DNA of 17,505 nt, from assembly GCA_050251715.1 (NCBI GenBank), contig JBFWMG010000053.1, forward strand, positions 1 through 17,505. Reading direction: 5' to 3'. The stretch comes from JBFWMG01 sp050251715 (GTDB lineage Bacteria > Desulfobacterota > Desulfovibrionia > Desulfovibrionales > Desulfovibrionaceae). Below, piece by piece: positions 6,128 through 14,175 of this stretch (position 1 is its first letter; every line of letters starts with the position of its first letter). The position numbers were made by a program, and so were the translations under genes. Below the pieces are notes generated by a model, which was not told the origin of the DNA, ran no database searches, and saw only the letters and a program-made list of their open reading frames with translations.

Positions 6128-7834
6128 ATGAAGTTGTCCGGGGCGCAGATCCTTCTGGAAAGCCTTGTGCAAGAGGGCGTGGACGTGCTGTTCGGGTATC
6201 CGGGCGGCGCGGTCATCGACATATATAACGAACTGCCCAATTATCCGCTGCGGCACATCCTGGTGCGGCACGAGCAGGGCGCGGCCCATGCGGCCGACGG
6301 CTATGCCCGCGCCTCGGGAAAGGTCGGCGTCTGCCTGGTCACCTCCGGCCCCGGCGCCACCAACACCGTGACCGGCATCGCCACCGCCTATTGCGACTCC
6401 ATCCCCATGGTGATTATCACCGGGCAGGTGCCGTCGCCCCTCATTGGCAACGATGCCTTTCAGGAAGTGGATATTGTCGGTATTTCGCGGCCCTGCACCA
6501 AGCATAATTACCTGGTCAAGCACGTTGAGGATCTGGCCCCGACCATCAAGCAAGCGTTCTATCTGGCCCGCACGGGGCGCCCCGGCCCCGTGCTGGTCGA
6601 TCTCCCCAAGGACGTCGTCCAGGCCAAGGCCGCGTTCAAATGGCCCGAGGGCGAGGTCAAGATGCGCAGCTACAACCCCAACTACAAGCCCAACAGGCAC
6701 CAGCTGCAAAAGGCGGCGACCATCCTGGCCAAGGCCGAGCGCCCGCTGTTGTACGTGGGCGGCGGCGTGGTCACCTCGGACGCGGCGGAAGAGCTGACCT
6801 GGCTCGCCCGCCACTGCGACATCCCGGTCACGGCCACGCTCATGGGGCTGGGTGCGTTCGCGGGCAACGACGAGCGCTTTTTGGGCATGCTCGGCATGCA
6901 CGGCACCTATGCGGCCAACATGGCCGTGAACAACTGCGACGCGCTGGTGGCCGTGGGCGCGCGGTTTGACGACCGCGTGACCGGCAAGGTGAATACCTTT
7001 GCCCCCAAGGCGCAGATCATCCACATCGACATCGATCCCACCTCCATCCGCAAGAACGTGCAGGTGCACGTGCCCATTGTGTGCGACTGCCGCAACGGGT
7101 TGGCGGGCCTGAACGAGTTGCTGGAGGCGGAGACCAAGAAGCGTGAGATCGACTGGTCCGCCAAGCACGCGGGCTGGCTTGCCCAGACCGGCGAATGGGC
7201 CGCGGCGCATCCCCTGACCTACGCCAAGGAGCCCACGAGCGAAGTCATCAAGCCGCAGCAGGTGGTGGAAACCATCTACAAGCTCACCGGGGGCGACGCC
7301 ATCATCGCCACGGAAGTGGGCCAGAACCAGATGTGGACCGCCCAGTTCTACAAGTTCCACCGTCCGCGCACCCTCATCACCTCCGGGGGGCTGGGCACCA
7401 TGGGCTTTGGTTTTCCGGCGGCCATTGGCGCGCAGATGGCCTTTCCGGACAAGCTGGTCATCGACGTGGCGGGCGACGGCTCCATCCAGATGAACATCCA
7501 GGAGCTGACCACCGCCGTGTGCAACGGCCTGCCCATCAAGATCGTGATCCTCAACAACGGCTACCTGGGCATGGTGCGGCAGTGGCAGGAGCTTTTCTAC
7601 GAGCGCAACTACTCCTGCACCTGCATGGACGCCCAGCCGGACTTCCTGAAGCTGGCCGAGGCCTACGGCGCGGCCGGATACCGCGTCACGCGCCCCGCCG
7701 ATGTGGAGCCGGTGCTCAAGGAGGCCTTTGCCCTGCCCAAGGCCGCCATCGTCGACGTGCGGGTGGAAAAGGAAGAAAACGTCTATCCCATGGTTCCGGC
7801 CGGCGCATCGCTGACCGATATGCTGTTGGTCTAA
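6128..7834 (+). CDS. ilvB: Acetolactate synthase, large (catalytic) subunit
   Basis: This 568-residue ThDP enzyme condenses two pyruvates to 2-acetolactate, or pyruvate with 2-oxobutyrate to 2-aceto-2-hydroxybutyrate, the first step of valine/leucine/isoleucine synthesis. Visible features are the N-terminal PYR domain with LFGYPGGAVID and the catalytic glutamate E49 in RHEQGAAHAADGYAR; SGPGATN; the central FAD-type domain (about 190-330, with GARFDDRVTGK); and the C-terminal ThDP domain with GDGS (D450) and NNGYLGMVRQWQ (N477), the Mg-ThDP motif. The length is normal. GAGG lies about 8 nt upstream of the ATG. It follows DUF465 by 3 nt and precedes ilvN by 12 nt. No attenuation leader peptide was seen; transcription probably comes from upstream of yggT. 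Confidence 0.97.
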   Translation: MKLSGAQILLESLVQEGVDVLFGYPGGAVIDIYNELPNYPLRHILVRHEQGAAHAADGYARASGKVGVCLVTSGPGATNTVTGIATAYCDSIPMVIITGQVPSPLIGNDAFQEVDIVGISRPCTKHNYLVKHVEDLAPTIKQAFYLARTGRPGPVLVDLPKDVVQAKAAFKWPEGEVKMRSYNPNYKPNRHQLQKAATILAKAERPLLYVGGGVVTSDAAEELTWLARHCDIPVTATLMGLGAFAGNDERFLGMLGMHGTYAANMAVNNCDALVAVGARFDDRVTGKVNTFAPKAQIIHIDIDPTSIRKNVQVHVPIVCDCRNGLAGLNELLEAETKKREIDWSAKHAGWLAQTGEWAAAHPLTYAKEPTSEVIKPQQVVETIYKLTGGDAIIATEVGQNQMWTAQFYKFHRPRTLITSGGLGTMGFGFPAAIGAQMAFPDKLVIDVAGDGSIQMNIQELTTAVCNGLPIKIVILNNGYLGMVRQWQELFYERNYSCTCMDAQPDFLKLAEAYGAAGYRVTRPADVEPVLKEAFALPKAAIVDVRVEKEENVYPMVPAGASLTDMLLV

Positions 7835-7846
7835 GGGGAAAGGATC

Positions 7847-8329
7847 ATGCGCCACATCTTGTCCGTGCAAGTGGAAAACGAACCCGGCGTGCTGTCCCGC
7901 GTGGCCGGGCTTTTCAGCGGCAGGGGATTTAACATCGACGCCCTCAACGTGGCTCCGACGCTGGACGCCGGGGTTTCGCTCATGACCATCACCACCACGG
8001 GCGACGACCTGATTATCGAGCAGATCGTCAAGCAGCTGCGCAAGGTCGTGTCCGTGATAAAGGTCGTGGACATGAGCGACCACGCCAACGTGCAGCGCGA
8101 AATGGTGCTGCTCAAGGTCAACGCCAGCGACTCGCGCCGCGCCGAAGTGCTGCGCATCGTGGACATCTTCCGCTGCAAGGTGGTGGATGTGAGCACCGAC
8201 GACCTGACCGTGGAGGTCACCGGCGACCACGGCAAAATCACCGCGCTCATCAATCTGCTGCAGCGTTTCGGCATCAAGGAAATCGCGCGCTCCGGCCCCG
8301 TGGCCCTCAAGCGTTCCATGCAGCTATAG
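7847..8329 (+). CDS. ilvN: Acetolactate synthase, small (regulatory) subunit
   Basis: This is a 160-residue regulatory subunit. It begins MRHILSVQVENEPGVLSRVAGLFSGRGFNIDALNVAPT, the ACT domain (about 3-75) that binds valine for feedback inhibition in the family, and continues with the ALS_ss_C domain (about 80-155; EMVLLKV, VVDVSTDDLTVEVTG, LLQRFGIKEIARSGPVAL). It activates IlvB and makes it feedback-sensitive. The length is typical of the IlvH type. AAAGG precedes ATG 7847 at close range. The gene for the next pathway enzyme, ilvC, follows only after the 121-bp repeat array. Confidence 0.96.
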   Translation: MRHILSVQVENEPGVLSRVAGLFSGRGFNIDALNVAPTLDAGVSLMTITTTGDDLIIEQIVKQLRKVVSVIKVVDMSDHANVQREMVLLKVNASDSRRAEVLRIVDIFRCKVVDVSTDDLTVEVTGDHGKITALINLLQRFGIKEIARSGPVALKRSMQL

Positions 8330-8396
8330 GATTTTTTAGGCCGTTTGTGGCCTTTGGCCCGCGCTTGCCCTGTATGGGCAAGACGCGGATTTCACG

Positions 8397-8759
8397 TATT
8401 ACTGAGCGCGCGCCATGCTTCATGTTGCCGCACGAAGTTATAAGCACGGCCACGCCGCAGGCGGGGCCGGTCGGCGAAGCCGCCGGAGCGCGTCGTTTGG
8501 TCTTGCGCTCCGGGTGCTATTACTGAGAGCGCGCCATGCTTCATGTTGCCGCACGAAGTTATAAGCACGGCCACGCCGCAGGCGGGGCCGGTCGGCGAAG
8601 CCGCCGGAGCGCGTCGTTTGGTCTTGCGCTCCGGGTGATATTACTGAGAGCGCGCCATGCTTCATGTTGCCGCACGAAGTTATAAGCACGGCCACGCCGC
8701 AGGCGGGGCCGGTCGGCGAAGCCGCCGGAGCGCGTCGTTTGGTCTTGCGCTCCGGGTGA
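8397..8759. repeat. Three 121-bp tandem repeats
   Basis: Units are 8397-8517, 8518-8638 and 8639-8759, each starting TATTACTGAG. Units 2 and 3 read identical; unit 1 differs by two point changes (C for A in GAGCGCG, and its last base). Each unit contains CCGGAGCGC...GCGCTCCGG (9-bp stem, 13-nt loop), CGGC-GAA-GCCG, and a GGCC-CGCC-GCA-GGCG-GGCC double stem. The near-identity points to recent expansion or gene conversion. Confidence 0.93.
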
Positions 8760-8762
8760 TAT

Positions 8763-8791
8763 TTGCATTTTCCAATATTATTCCGTATGAC
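8763..8791 (+). promoter_or_regulatory. Possible ilvC promoter
   Basis: TTGCAT (8763-8768), a 17-nt spacer and TATGAC (8786-8791) lie in the only AT-rich part of the spacer, directly after the last 121-bp unit. The match to consensus is moderate. Confidence 0.35.
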
Positions 8792-8830
8792 CCTCTCCCC
8801 GGCAGGAGAGCGATACAGCAAGGAGCAGCC

Positions 8831-9823
8831 ATGAAAGTGTATTATGAAAAAGACGCGAATCTCGATTTCTTGAAGGACAAGACCGTGGCCGTGATCGGCT
8901 ATGGCAGCCAGGGCCACGCCCATGCGCAAAACCTGCGCGACTCGGGCGTCAAGGTCGTGGTGGGCCAGCGCCCCGGCGGTCCCAACTATGACCTGGCCAA
9001 GGAGCACGGCTTTGCCCCCATGTCCGCCGCCGAGGCGGCCGCCGCAGCCGACTGCATCATGATCCTGGCTCCTGACCAGCATCAGGCCGATATCTACAAG
9101 AACGACGTGCTGCCGAGCCTTACGGCGGGCAAGACCCTGTTCTTCGCCCACGGCTTCAATATCCATTTCCAGCAGATCGTGGCGCCCAAGGGCGTGAACG
9201 TGGTCATGGTCGCGCCCAAGGGGCCGGGCCATCTGGTGCGCCGCGTGTTCACCGAGGGTGGCGGCGTGCCCTGCCTCGTGGCCGTGCACCAGGACGGCGA
9301 CGGCAAGGCGCTCGACATCGCCCTGGCCTATGCCAAGGGCATTGGCGGCGCACGCAGCGGCGTCATCGAGACCACCTTTGCCGAGGAAACCGAGACCGAC
9401 CTGTTCGGCGAGCAGGTGGTGCTGTGCGGCGGCCTGTCCGAACTCATCAAGAACGGTTTCGAGACCCTGGTGGAAGCCGGGTACCAGCCCGAAATCGCCT
9501 ACTTCGAGTGCCTGCATGAAGTGAAGCTCATCGTGGATCTGATCTACGAGGGCGGCCTGTCCAAGATGCGCTATTCCATCTCCGACACCGCCGAGTACGG
9601 CGACTACGTGACCGGCAGGCGGATCATCACCGAGGACACCAAGAAGGAAATGAAGCGTGTGCTGGCCGAGATCCAGGACGGCACGTTCGCCCGCAACTTC
9701 ATTCAGGAAAACCGTTCCGGTGGCCGCGCCTACTTCCTGACCCGCCGCCGCCGCGAGGGTGAGCATCAGATCGAGAAGGTGGGCAAGAACCTGCGCGACA
9801 TGATGAGCTGGCTGAAGAAATAG
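8831..9823 (+). CDS. ilvC: Ketol-acid reductoisomerase (class I)
   Basis: This 330-residue NADPH- and Mg2+-dependent enzyme converts acetolactate to 2,3-dihydroxyisovalerate (and the isoleucine homologue). The N-terminal Rossmann domain has GYGSQGHAHAQNLRDSG (23-39). The active site is complete: H107 in AHGF, K130 in PKGPGH, metal ligands D190 and E194, E226 and E230, and S251, the canonical class I numbering. The start is fixed by AAGGAG about 5 nt before ATG 8831; the frame is open further upstream through the 121-bp repeats but has no support there. It completes the ilvBNC set. Whether it is read through from ilvN or has its own promoter is open. Confidence 0.97.
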   Translation: MKVYYEKDANLDFLKDKTVAVIGYGSQGHAHAQNLRDSGVKVVVGQRPGGPNYDLAKEHGFAPMSAAEAAAAADCIMILAPDQHQADIYKNDVLPSLTAGKTLFFAHGFNIHFQQIVAPKGVNVVMVAPKGPGHLVRRVFTEGGGVPCLVAVHQDGDGKALDIALAYAKGIGGARSGVIETTFAEETETDLFGEQVVLCGGLSELIKNGFETLVEAGYQPEIAYFECLHEVKLIVDLIYEGGLSKMRYSISDTAEYGDYVTGRRIITEDTKKEMKRVLAEIQDGTFARNFIQENRSGGRAYFLTRRRREGEHQIEKVGKNLRDMMSWLKK

Positions 9824-9846
9824 CGTTTCCTCATATGCCGTTTTCC

Positions 9847-9878
9847 GGGGCCGCTCTTTGGAGCGGCCCCTTTTTTTT
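9847..9878 (+). terminator. Intrinsic terminator of ilvC
   Basis: A perfect 10-bp GC-rich stem (9847-9856/9861-9870) with a 4-nt loop is followed by eight Ts, 23 nt after the ilvC stop. Confidence 0.95.
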
Positions 9879-10051
9879 GCGTGCGCCGCATCTTGGAAAA
9901 GGCGGACGGCGGGGGAGGTCTGTTTTTTGCAGCATGCCAGTGGGGCCGCCCCAAAGGGCAATGCCTGCCGCATTCTTGACGCCCGCCAGGGACGCGGGAG
10001 CGTGCGGCACATGCGGGCTGGGCCGCCCGCCCAGTGCGACAAGGAGGCGTG

Positions 10052-11038
10052 GTGACCACGAAACGATTGAAAACATATGCCCTGGCCATGGCCGTTGCCG
10101 TGGCGCTGGCGAGTGTCGTGTTTTTGGGCATGGCCGTTGCCGGGCCCGATGTCGCGCGCGACGGCGCGCCATCCTCGCCATCCTCGGCAGCCGCGAGGAC
10201 GCGGCCCGTGGCGGTGGGCGAGGTGGTGGGCATGCGCGGGCAGGTGGTGGCCCTGTCGCAGCTGGGAACGCGCTACCTGTTGCGCGGTGAGCCCGTCTAT
10301 GTGGGCGATACGGTGCGCACGGGCGAGACGGGATGGCTTGACCTGTATCTGGCGGATGGCGCGCGCGTGGCCATGGGGCCGGGCGCGCAACTGCGCATTG
10401 ACGCATTTGCCTTTGACGTTGCCGCACCCGGGGCCGGTCAGGCCTCGCTGCGGGCCGAACACGGCCTGTTCCGCGTCGCTTCCGGGGCAATAGGCCTGCA
10501 TGGCGCGCAGGGCTTGGCTCTGCGCACCCCGCTGGCCACCTGGGACGTGCGCGGGGCCGAGGTGTTTGTGAGCGCGGGCGCGGCCACCGAGGTGGGCGGC
10601 GTGCGCGGCCTGCAAAAGGACATGCGCGTCCTGGTCACGGCGCAGGGCGGCAACCAGGATATCGACCATGCCCACAGCATGGTGTTTGTCACCCCGGACG
10701 TGGGTGTGGGCAAGCCCGCGCCGTTGCGGCAGCGGGTGTGGGAACCGTTCCGCACGGGCGTGCCCATGGTCACGGTGCGCGTGCCCAGGGTGGAGCGCCC
10801 GGATGAGGGAACCGTGGACGGCGACGCCACGTTGCGCGCCGTGATCGGCAGGCTGGCGCAGGAAAAGCGCGCCCTGGTCGAGCGCCTCGACCCATACCAG
10901 CCGTTGCGCCACGACCCGCACGGGGCGGAGGCGACTCTTGAGCGCATCGGGTTGTACCGCCAGGCAGCGCGCCTGGCGCGGCAAAGGCTCTCCGGCGAGC
11001 AGTGGGAGACCCTGCGCCATGAGCAGGGCGGCCTGTAG
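10052..11038 (+). CDS. FecR-domain protein, membrane-anchored or exported
   Basis: This encodes 328 residues from GTG 10052, chosen because AAGGAG lies 5 nt upstream; GTGs at 10034 and 10049 are in frame but badly spaced. One hydrophobic segment (about 8-30) acts as signal peptide or anchor. A FecR-type beta domain follows (about 55-180): VGEVVGMRGQVVAL, then VYVGDTVRTGETGWLDLYLADGARVAMGPGAQLRID, the typical GD.V.TG..S...L.DG....L...... pattern. The C-terminal part (about 245-328) is basic, with helices rich in Arg/Leu. No ECF sigma factor or TonB receptor is nearby, so a classic iron-signalling FecR role is not indicated; many FecR-domain proteins are simply periplasmic. Its partner and function are unknown. 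Confidence 0.8.
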   Translation: MTTKRLKTYALAMAVAVALASVVFLGMAVAGPDVARDGAPSSPSSAAARTRPVAVGEVVGMRGQVVALSQLGTRYLLRGEPVYVGDTVRTGETGWLDLYLADGARVAMGPGAQLRIDAFAFDVAAPGAGQASLRAEHGLFRVASGAIGLHGAQGLALRTPLATWDVRGAEVFVSAGAATEVGGVRGLQKDMRVLVTAQGGNQDIDHAHSMVFVTPDVGVGKPAPLRQRVWEPFRTGVPMVTVRVPRVERPDEGTVDGDATLRAVIGRLAQEKRALVERLDPYQPLRHDPHGAEATLERIGLYRQAARLARQRLSGEQWETLRHEQGGL

Positions 11039-11207
11039 GGGCAGGCGACGCCAAGCGAATTTTTTGAGCGCCGCAAGGCGCGCCGCATCATGAACCGGAT
11101 GCGGCAATGACAGGATGGAGGCGGCTGGGGGGCGCGTTGCTCCGCCACCGTAAACCGAAAACGGCGAGACGGCCTGACCGTCGGCTGCCGGAAACAAAGG
11201 GGGGCAT

Positions 11208-11837
11208 ATGGCACAAGGAAAGATCATCGCCTATGGAGAGTGGACCGTGCGGCACATATGGGTTCGGGTACTGACCACGGTCGTGGTGCTGGCCGCGCTC
11301 CTGTGGCTGCTTCAGGCCATGGGCTGCGCGCGCATGGCGCCGGTCGCGGGTTCGCAGGCCTCGGCCCGGCAGGCTTACGCCGCAGGGGATTACGGGCGGG
11401 CGGCGGCATTGTACGCGGCCAGCGCGGCCCAGGGCGACGCGGAAGCGTGCTACCAACTGGGCATGATGCACGCCCGCGCCCAGGGCGTGCCCCACAACGC
11501 CGTCCTGGCCGAGAAGTATATGGCCCAGGCGGCGGAAGCGGGCGACACCATGGCCATGGTCATGCTGGGCTACTGGCATGTGAGCGGCATACAGGTGGCC
11601 GCGCCCGATGGGGCGGTGGGTGTGCGCTGGCTCACCCGTGCGGCCGAGGCGGGCGATGACGTGGCGCAATTTCTTCTGGGCATGGCCTATCGTACGGGCA
11701 GCGGCGTTGCCGCGGACCCGGCCCAGGCCAACGTCTGGTTGCTCAAGGCGGCGGCCCAGGGGGTTCCGGTGCCCGAGCTGTATGTGGTGCAAGGGGCTGT
11801 GCAGCCGCTGGATGCGGCGGCCTTTGCGATCAACTAG
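11208..11837 (+). CDS. Sel1-repeat protein
   Basis: This is a 209-residue protein. A hydrophobic segment (about 18-38, ending LLQAMGC40) could be an anchor or a lipoprotein signal, though AMGC is a weak lipobox. After it come about three Sel1-like (TPR-related) repeats: GDAEACYQLGMMHARAQGV, GDTMAMVMLGYWHVSG and GDDVAQFLLGMAYRTGSGV, with A-x-x-WL-x-x-AAEAGD helices between them. Such solenoids mediate protein contacts in the envelope. The start at 11208 has a GGGGGG tract 4 nt upstream. It lies 169 bp behind the FecR-domain gene in the same direction; co-transcription is possible but not shown. Confidence 0.85.
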   Translation: MAQGKIIAYGEWTVRHIWVRVLTTVVVLAALLWLLQAMGCARMAPVAGSQASARQAYAAGDYGRAAALYAASAAQGDAEACYQLGMMHARAQGVPHNAVLAEKYMAQAAEAGDTMAMVMLGYWHVSGIQVAAPDGAVGVRWLTRAAEAGDDVAQFLLGMAYRTGSGVAADPAQANVWLLKAAAQGVPVPELYVVQGAVQPLDAAAFAIN

Positions 11838-12034
11838 ACCGTTCCCGCCACCGCCGTCGCCTTTGTGGCGGATGTCCGTCATATTGCGAAATACCGTCAT
11901 TTCGGCAATTGGTAATACATATTAGTGTGTTTTGCTGGACTCAATTCCATGAATTGGTACCCTGCGCGCAACGACCGTCTGTGCTGTGCCGCGGCGCTTT
12001 TGCCGCATGGAGGTTCAACCCGCTGGGGGTAGGT

Positions 12035-12790
12035 GTGCGGAACGGCGTCGTATGCGCATGTGTGGGGCTGGCCATGATGTGGTGGGCCGCCATGGCGTAC
12101 GCCGGAGAGGCGATCCGGTTCGTGGAGGATGTGCGGCCTCCCTTTGCCGTGAGCCATGCCGATGGCACGACCGGGGGCATGGCTGCGGAATTGACGCGGG
12201 AGGTGTTTTTCAGGCTGGGCAAGCCGGTCGAACTGGGGTTGTTGCCATGGCGGCGGGTGTTGCGCATGGCGCAACAGGGCGATGTGGACGGCATCATGCT
12301 GTTGCAGCATTCGGAGGATCGCGAGCAATATCTCGTGTATTCCGACCCCGTGGTGTCGCTGCGGGCGTCCTTATACTATAATCCCACACGCATTGAGCAG
12401 CCCAGGGTGCGGGATCTGGAAGATCTTCAGAGCCGGGTCATCGGTCTGGTGAATGGGTATTTCCATGGCGCCGCCTTCGACTGTTTTCTGCAAACGGACC
12501 AATGCCGCATCGTGCCCGCCTATACGCAGGAGGAAAACGTGCGCCGCCTGGTGAGCGGGCGGGTGGAGATGATAATCAGCACGGATGCCGCAGTGGGCGA
12601 TGTGCTTGAACGCAACCCCGACTTCCGTTCCCGGATACGCCGTTGCTGCGATCTGGGCTCCTATGACTACCATATGGCCCTTTCCCGCGTGTCGCCGCAT
12701 GCGGCGTTGATGCCGCGCATCAACGAGGTGCTGGAATCCATGCGTCACGAGGGTGTCATCCAGCGCATTTTCCGTCTTTCAGACCAATAG
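12035..12790 (+). CDS. Orphan periplasmic solute-binding-like protein (SBP_bac_3 type)
   Basis: This encodes 251 residues from GTG 12035. A signal peptide is visible (about 1-23, cleavage AYA|GE). The mature protein starts EAIRFVEDVRPPFAV and contains GGMAAELTREVFFRLGK, LLPWRRVLRMAQQGDVDGIM and YSDPVVSLRASLYYN, the pattern of family 3 (polar amino acid-type) solute-binding proteins. Four cysteines near the end of the second lobe (FDCFLQTDQC, RRCC) could form disulfides. No permease or ATPase gene is adjacent, so the ligand and transport role are unknown. The frame is open upstream to 11909, but codon use there is unlike coding DNA. GGGGGTAGG just before GTG 12035 can serve as ribosome-binding site. 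Confidence 0.75.
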   Translation: MRNGVVCACVGLAMMWWAAMAYAGEAIRFVEDVRPPFAVSHADGTTGGMAAELTREVFFRLGKPVELGLLPWRRVLRMAQQGDVDGIMLLQHSEDREQYLVYSDPVVSLRASLYYNPTRIEQPRVRDLEDLQSRVIGLVNGYFHGAAFDCFLQTDQCRIVPAYTQEENVRRLVSGRVEMIISTDAAVGDVLERNPDFRSRIRRCCDLGSYDYHMALSRVSPHAALMPRINEVLESMRHEGVIQRIFRLSDQ

Positions 12791-12865
12791 CGTTTTTTGA
12801 AACCGTAGCGGGTGGGGCGTTTGTCGCAGGCCTTCATCCAGGGTATGGTGTGGCTGGAGGGTGTC

Positions 12866-13396
12866 ATGTCACGAAAGGCCGTTGATGACGAGGGCTCGGC
12901 GTCTCCCGAGCAGATGCGGGCGCGCAACGTATTGGTTGTTGCCGGGATTTTGTTGCTGGGGCTCGTCATCACGTTTTTTCTGGTGTCCGAGAAGTCGTTG
13001 CGTCCCTTCACCGGCGGGGTGTTCCACGCAAAATCCGAATACGTGACCGTGCTTGACCGGCACTCCGGCGAAACCGTCGACGTGCCGCGGGCCACGCTTG
13101 CGGCCATGGAGCGCCTGGTGCTGGAGCGCCGCAACAAGGTCGCCATCCTGCATATCAAACTGAACGATACGCCTCGTGACGGGCGGATTACCCTGGCCAC
13201 GCCCGATTTCGTGGTGGGCGTGGAGGTGGAGTTCACGTCGGGATTCCGGATCGAGACGCGGGCGGTGCGCACCAGCGGCGCCGCGTTTCTGGGCGAGGTG
13301 GGCCGCCAACTGGACAAGGCCATGGTGCGCTACGACGACATGGTGGCGCGCGGCGATTTTCGCCCGCACAGCCCGCGCAAGGTGTTTTTGCAGTAA
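12866..13396 (+). CDS. Single-TM membrane protein, unrecognised
   Basis: This encodes 176 residues from ATG 12866, with GGAGG 5 nt upstream; a GTG at 12812 in the same frame is less likely. A charged cytoplasmic N-terminus (1-20) is followed by one strong transmembrane helix (about 21-40, NVLVVAGILLLGLVITFFLV) and a mixed extracytoplasmic domain of about 130 residues with alternating beta-like strands (YVTVLDRHSGETVDVPR, FVVGVEVEFTSGFRIETRAV). There is no cysteine and no known motif. It lies 75 bp after the solute-binding-like gene on the same strand. Confidence 0.72.
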   Translation: MSRKAVDDEGSASPEQMRARNVLVVAGILLLGLVITFFLVSEKSLRPFTGGVFHAKSEYVTVLDRHSGETVDVPRATLAAMERLVLERRNKVAILHIKLNDTPRDGRITLATPDFVVGVEVEFTSGFRIETRAVRTSGAAFLGEVGRQLDKAMVRYDDMVARGDFRPHSPRKVFLQ

Positions 13397-13532
13397 TTGT
13401 CTTTGGTTCTGGACGCATGCCCCCACGCGACAGGCACGCCGGGCTCCTGTTGGCGGATCGGGGGCGAAGCGGGTGCGCGCGCCGCGTTCGCCAGCCCGTT
13501 TGACCGCTCACCCGTTTCGCCAGGAGGCAGCC

Positions 13533-13736
13533 ATGCCCTATGTGAACATCAAGATCACCAAGGAAGGCGCAACCAGGGAGCAGAAGGCGCAGCTCATCAA
13601 GGGCGCGACGCAGCTTCTGGTCGATGTGCTCGGCAAAAACCCCGCCACGACCGTCGTGGTCATCGAAGAAGTGGACACGGACAACTGGGGCATTGGCGGC
13701 GAGTGCGTCACGGAGCTGCGCAAGCGGCAGAAGTAG
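13533..13736 (+). CDS. 4-oxalocrotonate tautomerase family enzyme
   Basis: This is a 67-residue small tautomerase. The N-terminus MPYVNIKITKEGATREQKAQLIKGATQLL has Pro directly after Met, the catalytic base once Met is removed, and the family continues through VLGKNPATTVVVIEEVDTDNWGIGGE. Family members interconvert keto and enol forms of small dicarboxylates or aromatic breakdown intermediates; the physiological substrate in this kind of organism is not known. Length is normal (about 62-70). AGGAGG lies 6 nt before ATG 13533. It stands alone, with its own terminator downstream. Confidence 0.9.
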   Translation: MPYVNIKITKEGATREQKAQLIKGATQLLVDVLGKNPATTVVVIEEVDTDNWGIGGECVTELRKRQK

Positions 13737-13784
13737 CACGCCGCGCCAGTCACTTCAGCGAGCCATTTTATCCCATGCAATTGA

Positions 13785-13816
13785 AAAGCCCTGCCGTGCG
13801 GCAGGGCTTTATTTTT
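13785..13816 (+). terminator. Bidirectional terminator between tautomerase and tRNA-Ser
   Basis: A perfect 11-bp stem (13785-13795/13800-13810) with a 4-nt loop is followed by ATTTTT on the + strand. On the minus strand it is followed by TTTTC, so it can also end the tRNA transcript, whose CCA end lies only 7 bp away. Confidence 0.9.
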
Positions 13817-13817
13817 G

Positions 13818-13911
13818 TGGCGGAGAGGGTGGGATTCGAACCCACGTGCCGGCTCATCACCGACAACTCGATTTCGAGTCGAGCGCGTTACGGCCACTTC
13901 GCTACCTCTCC
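13818..13911 (-). tRNA. tRNA-Ser(CGA)
   Basis: Read on the minus strand, the 94-nt gene begins GGAGAGGTAGCGAAGTGG and ends CCTCTCC, discriminator G and an encoded CCA. The acceptor arms pair 7/7. The T arm is GTGGGTTCGAATCCCAC. The anticodon arm CTCGA-CTCGAAA-TCGAG gives anticodon CGA (reads UCG). The long variable arm between anticodon and T arms is the class II feature of tRNA-Ser. Confidence 0.97.
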
Positions 13912-13945
13912 GCGAGGATGCGCCAAAGCGCGTGGCAAGGGTTGG

Positions 13946-13974
13946 CCTATAGTGACTTTTTAGCCGAATCGCAA
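13946..13974 (-). promoter_or_regulatory. Promoter of tRNA-Ser
   Basis: On the minus strand: TTGCGA (13974-13969), a 17-nt spacer, then TATAGG (13951-13946), about 35 nt before the 5' end of the tRNA. Confidence 0.65.
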
Positions 13975-14175
13975 GCGCTTTTCAATGCGGGACCACCAAG
14001 CCGGTGCGCCCAAACCGGGCAAAACGCCCAGGCCGCGCACAGTTTCGCCGCCCCAGGCCTCCCGGCCATCATTCCCCGCGCCCGCCTTTGATCGGCCTTT
14101 CAATCCCGATAGCCGGGCTGCGTCCGCCGTACCCGCCCCATGCCGCATGCCGCCCACGAACGGCGGCAATGAGAA

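Larger units (their letters stand above)
8330..8830. other. ilvN-ilvC spacer with hairpins and tandem array
   Basis: The ~500-bp spacer is long for an ilv operon. It starts with AGGCC/GGCCT and CTTGCCC/GGGCAAG (8364-8370/8376-8382) hairpins, continues with three 121-bp repeats, and ends in an AT-rich segment that could hold an ilvC promoter, followed by a 6-bp CTCTCC/GGAGAG hairpin (8793-8810) before the AAGGAG of ilvC. Minus-strand frames through the repeats simply reflect GC-rich sequence. Confidence 0.7.

Noticed and set aside
6017..8230. 737-codon open frame on the minus strand opposite ilvB and ilvN
   Set aside because: It mirrors two unambiguous enzymes; its His/Gly/Val-rich composition is typical of the antisense of GC-rich coding DNA.
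8397..8759. CRISPR array
   Set aside because: Units are contiguous 121-bp copies without unique spacers, and no cas gene is present.
8438..11227. 929-codon open frame on the minus strand through the repeats, ilvC and the FecR gene
   Set aside because: It runs antisense to ilvC, through its terminator and through tandem repeats; the translated repeats reflect DNA repetition, not a repeat protein.
11909..12034. N-terminal extension of the solute-binding-like protein from TTG 11909
   Set aside because: Codon use is unlike the gene body and it would place about 40 residues ahead of a clear signal peptide.
13818..13911. Integration of a mobile element at tRNA-Ser
   Set aside because: No integrase gene and no direct repeat of the tRNA 3' end was seen in the window.
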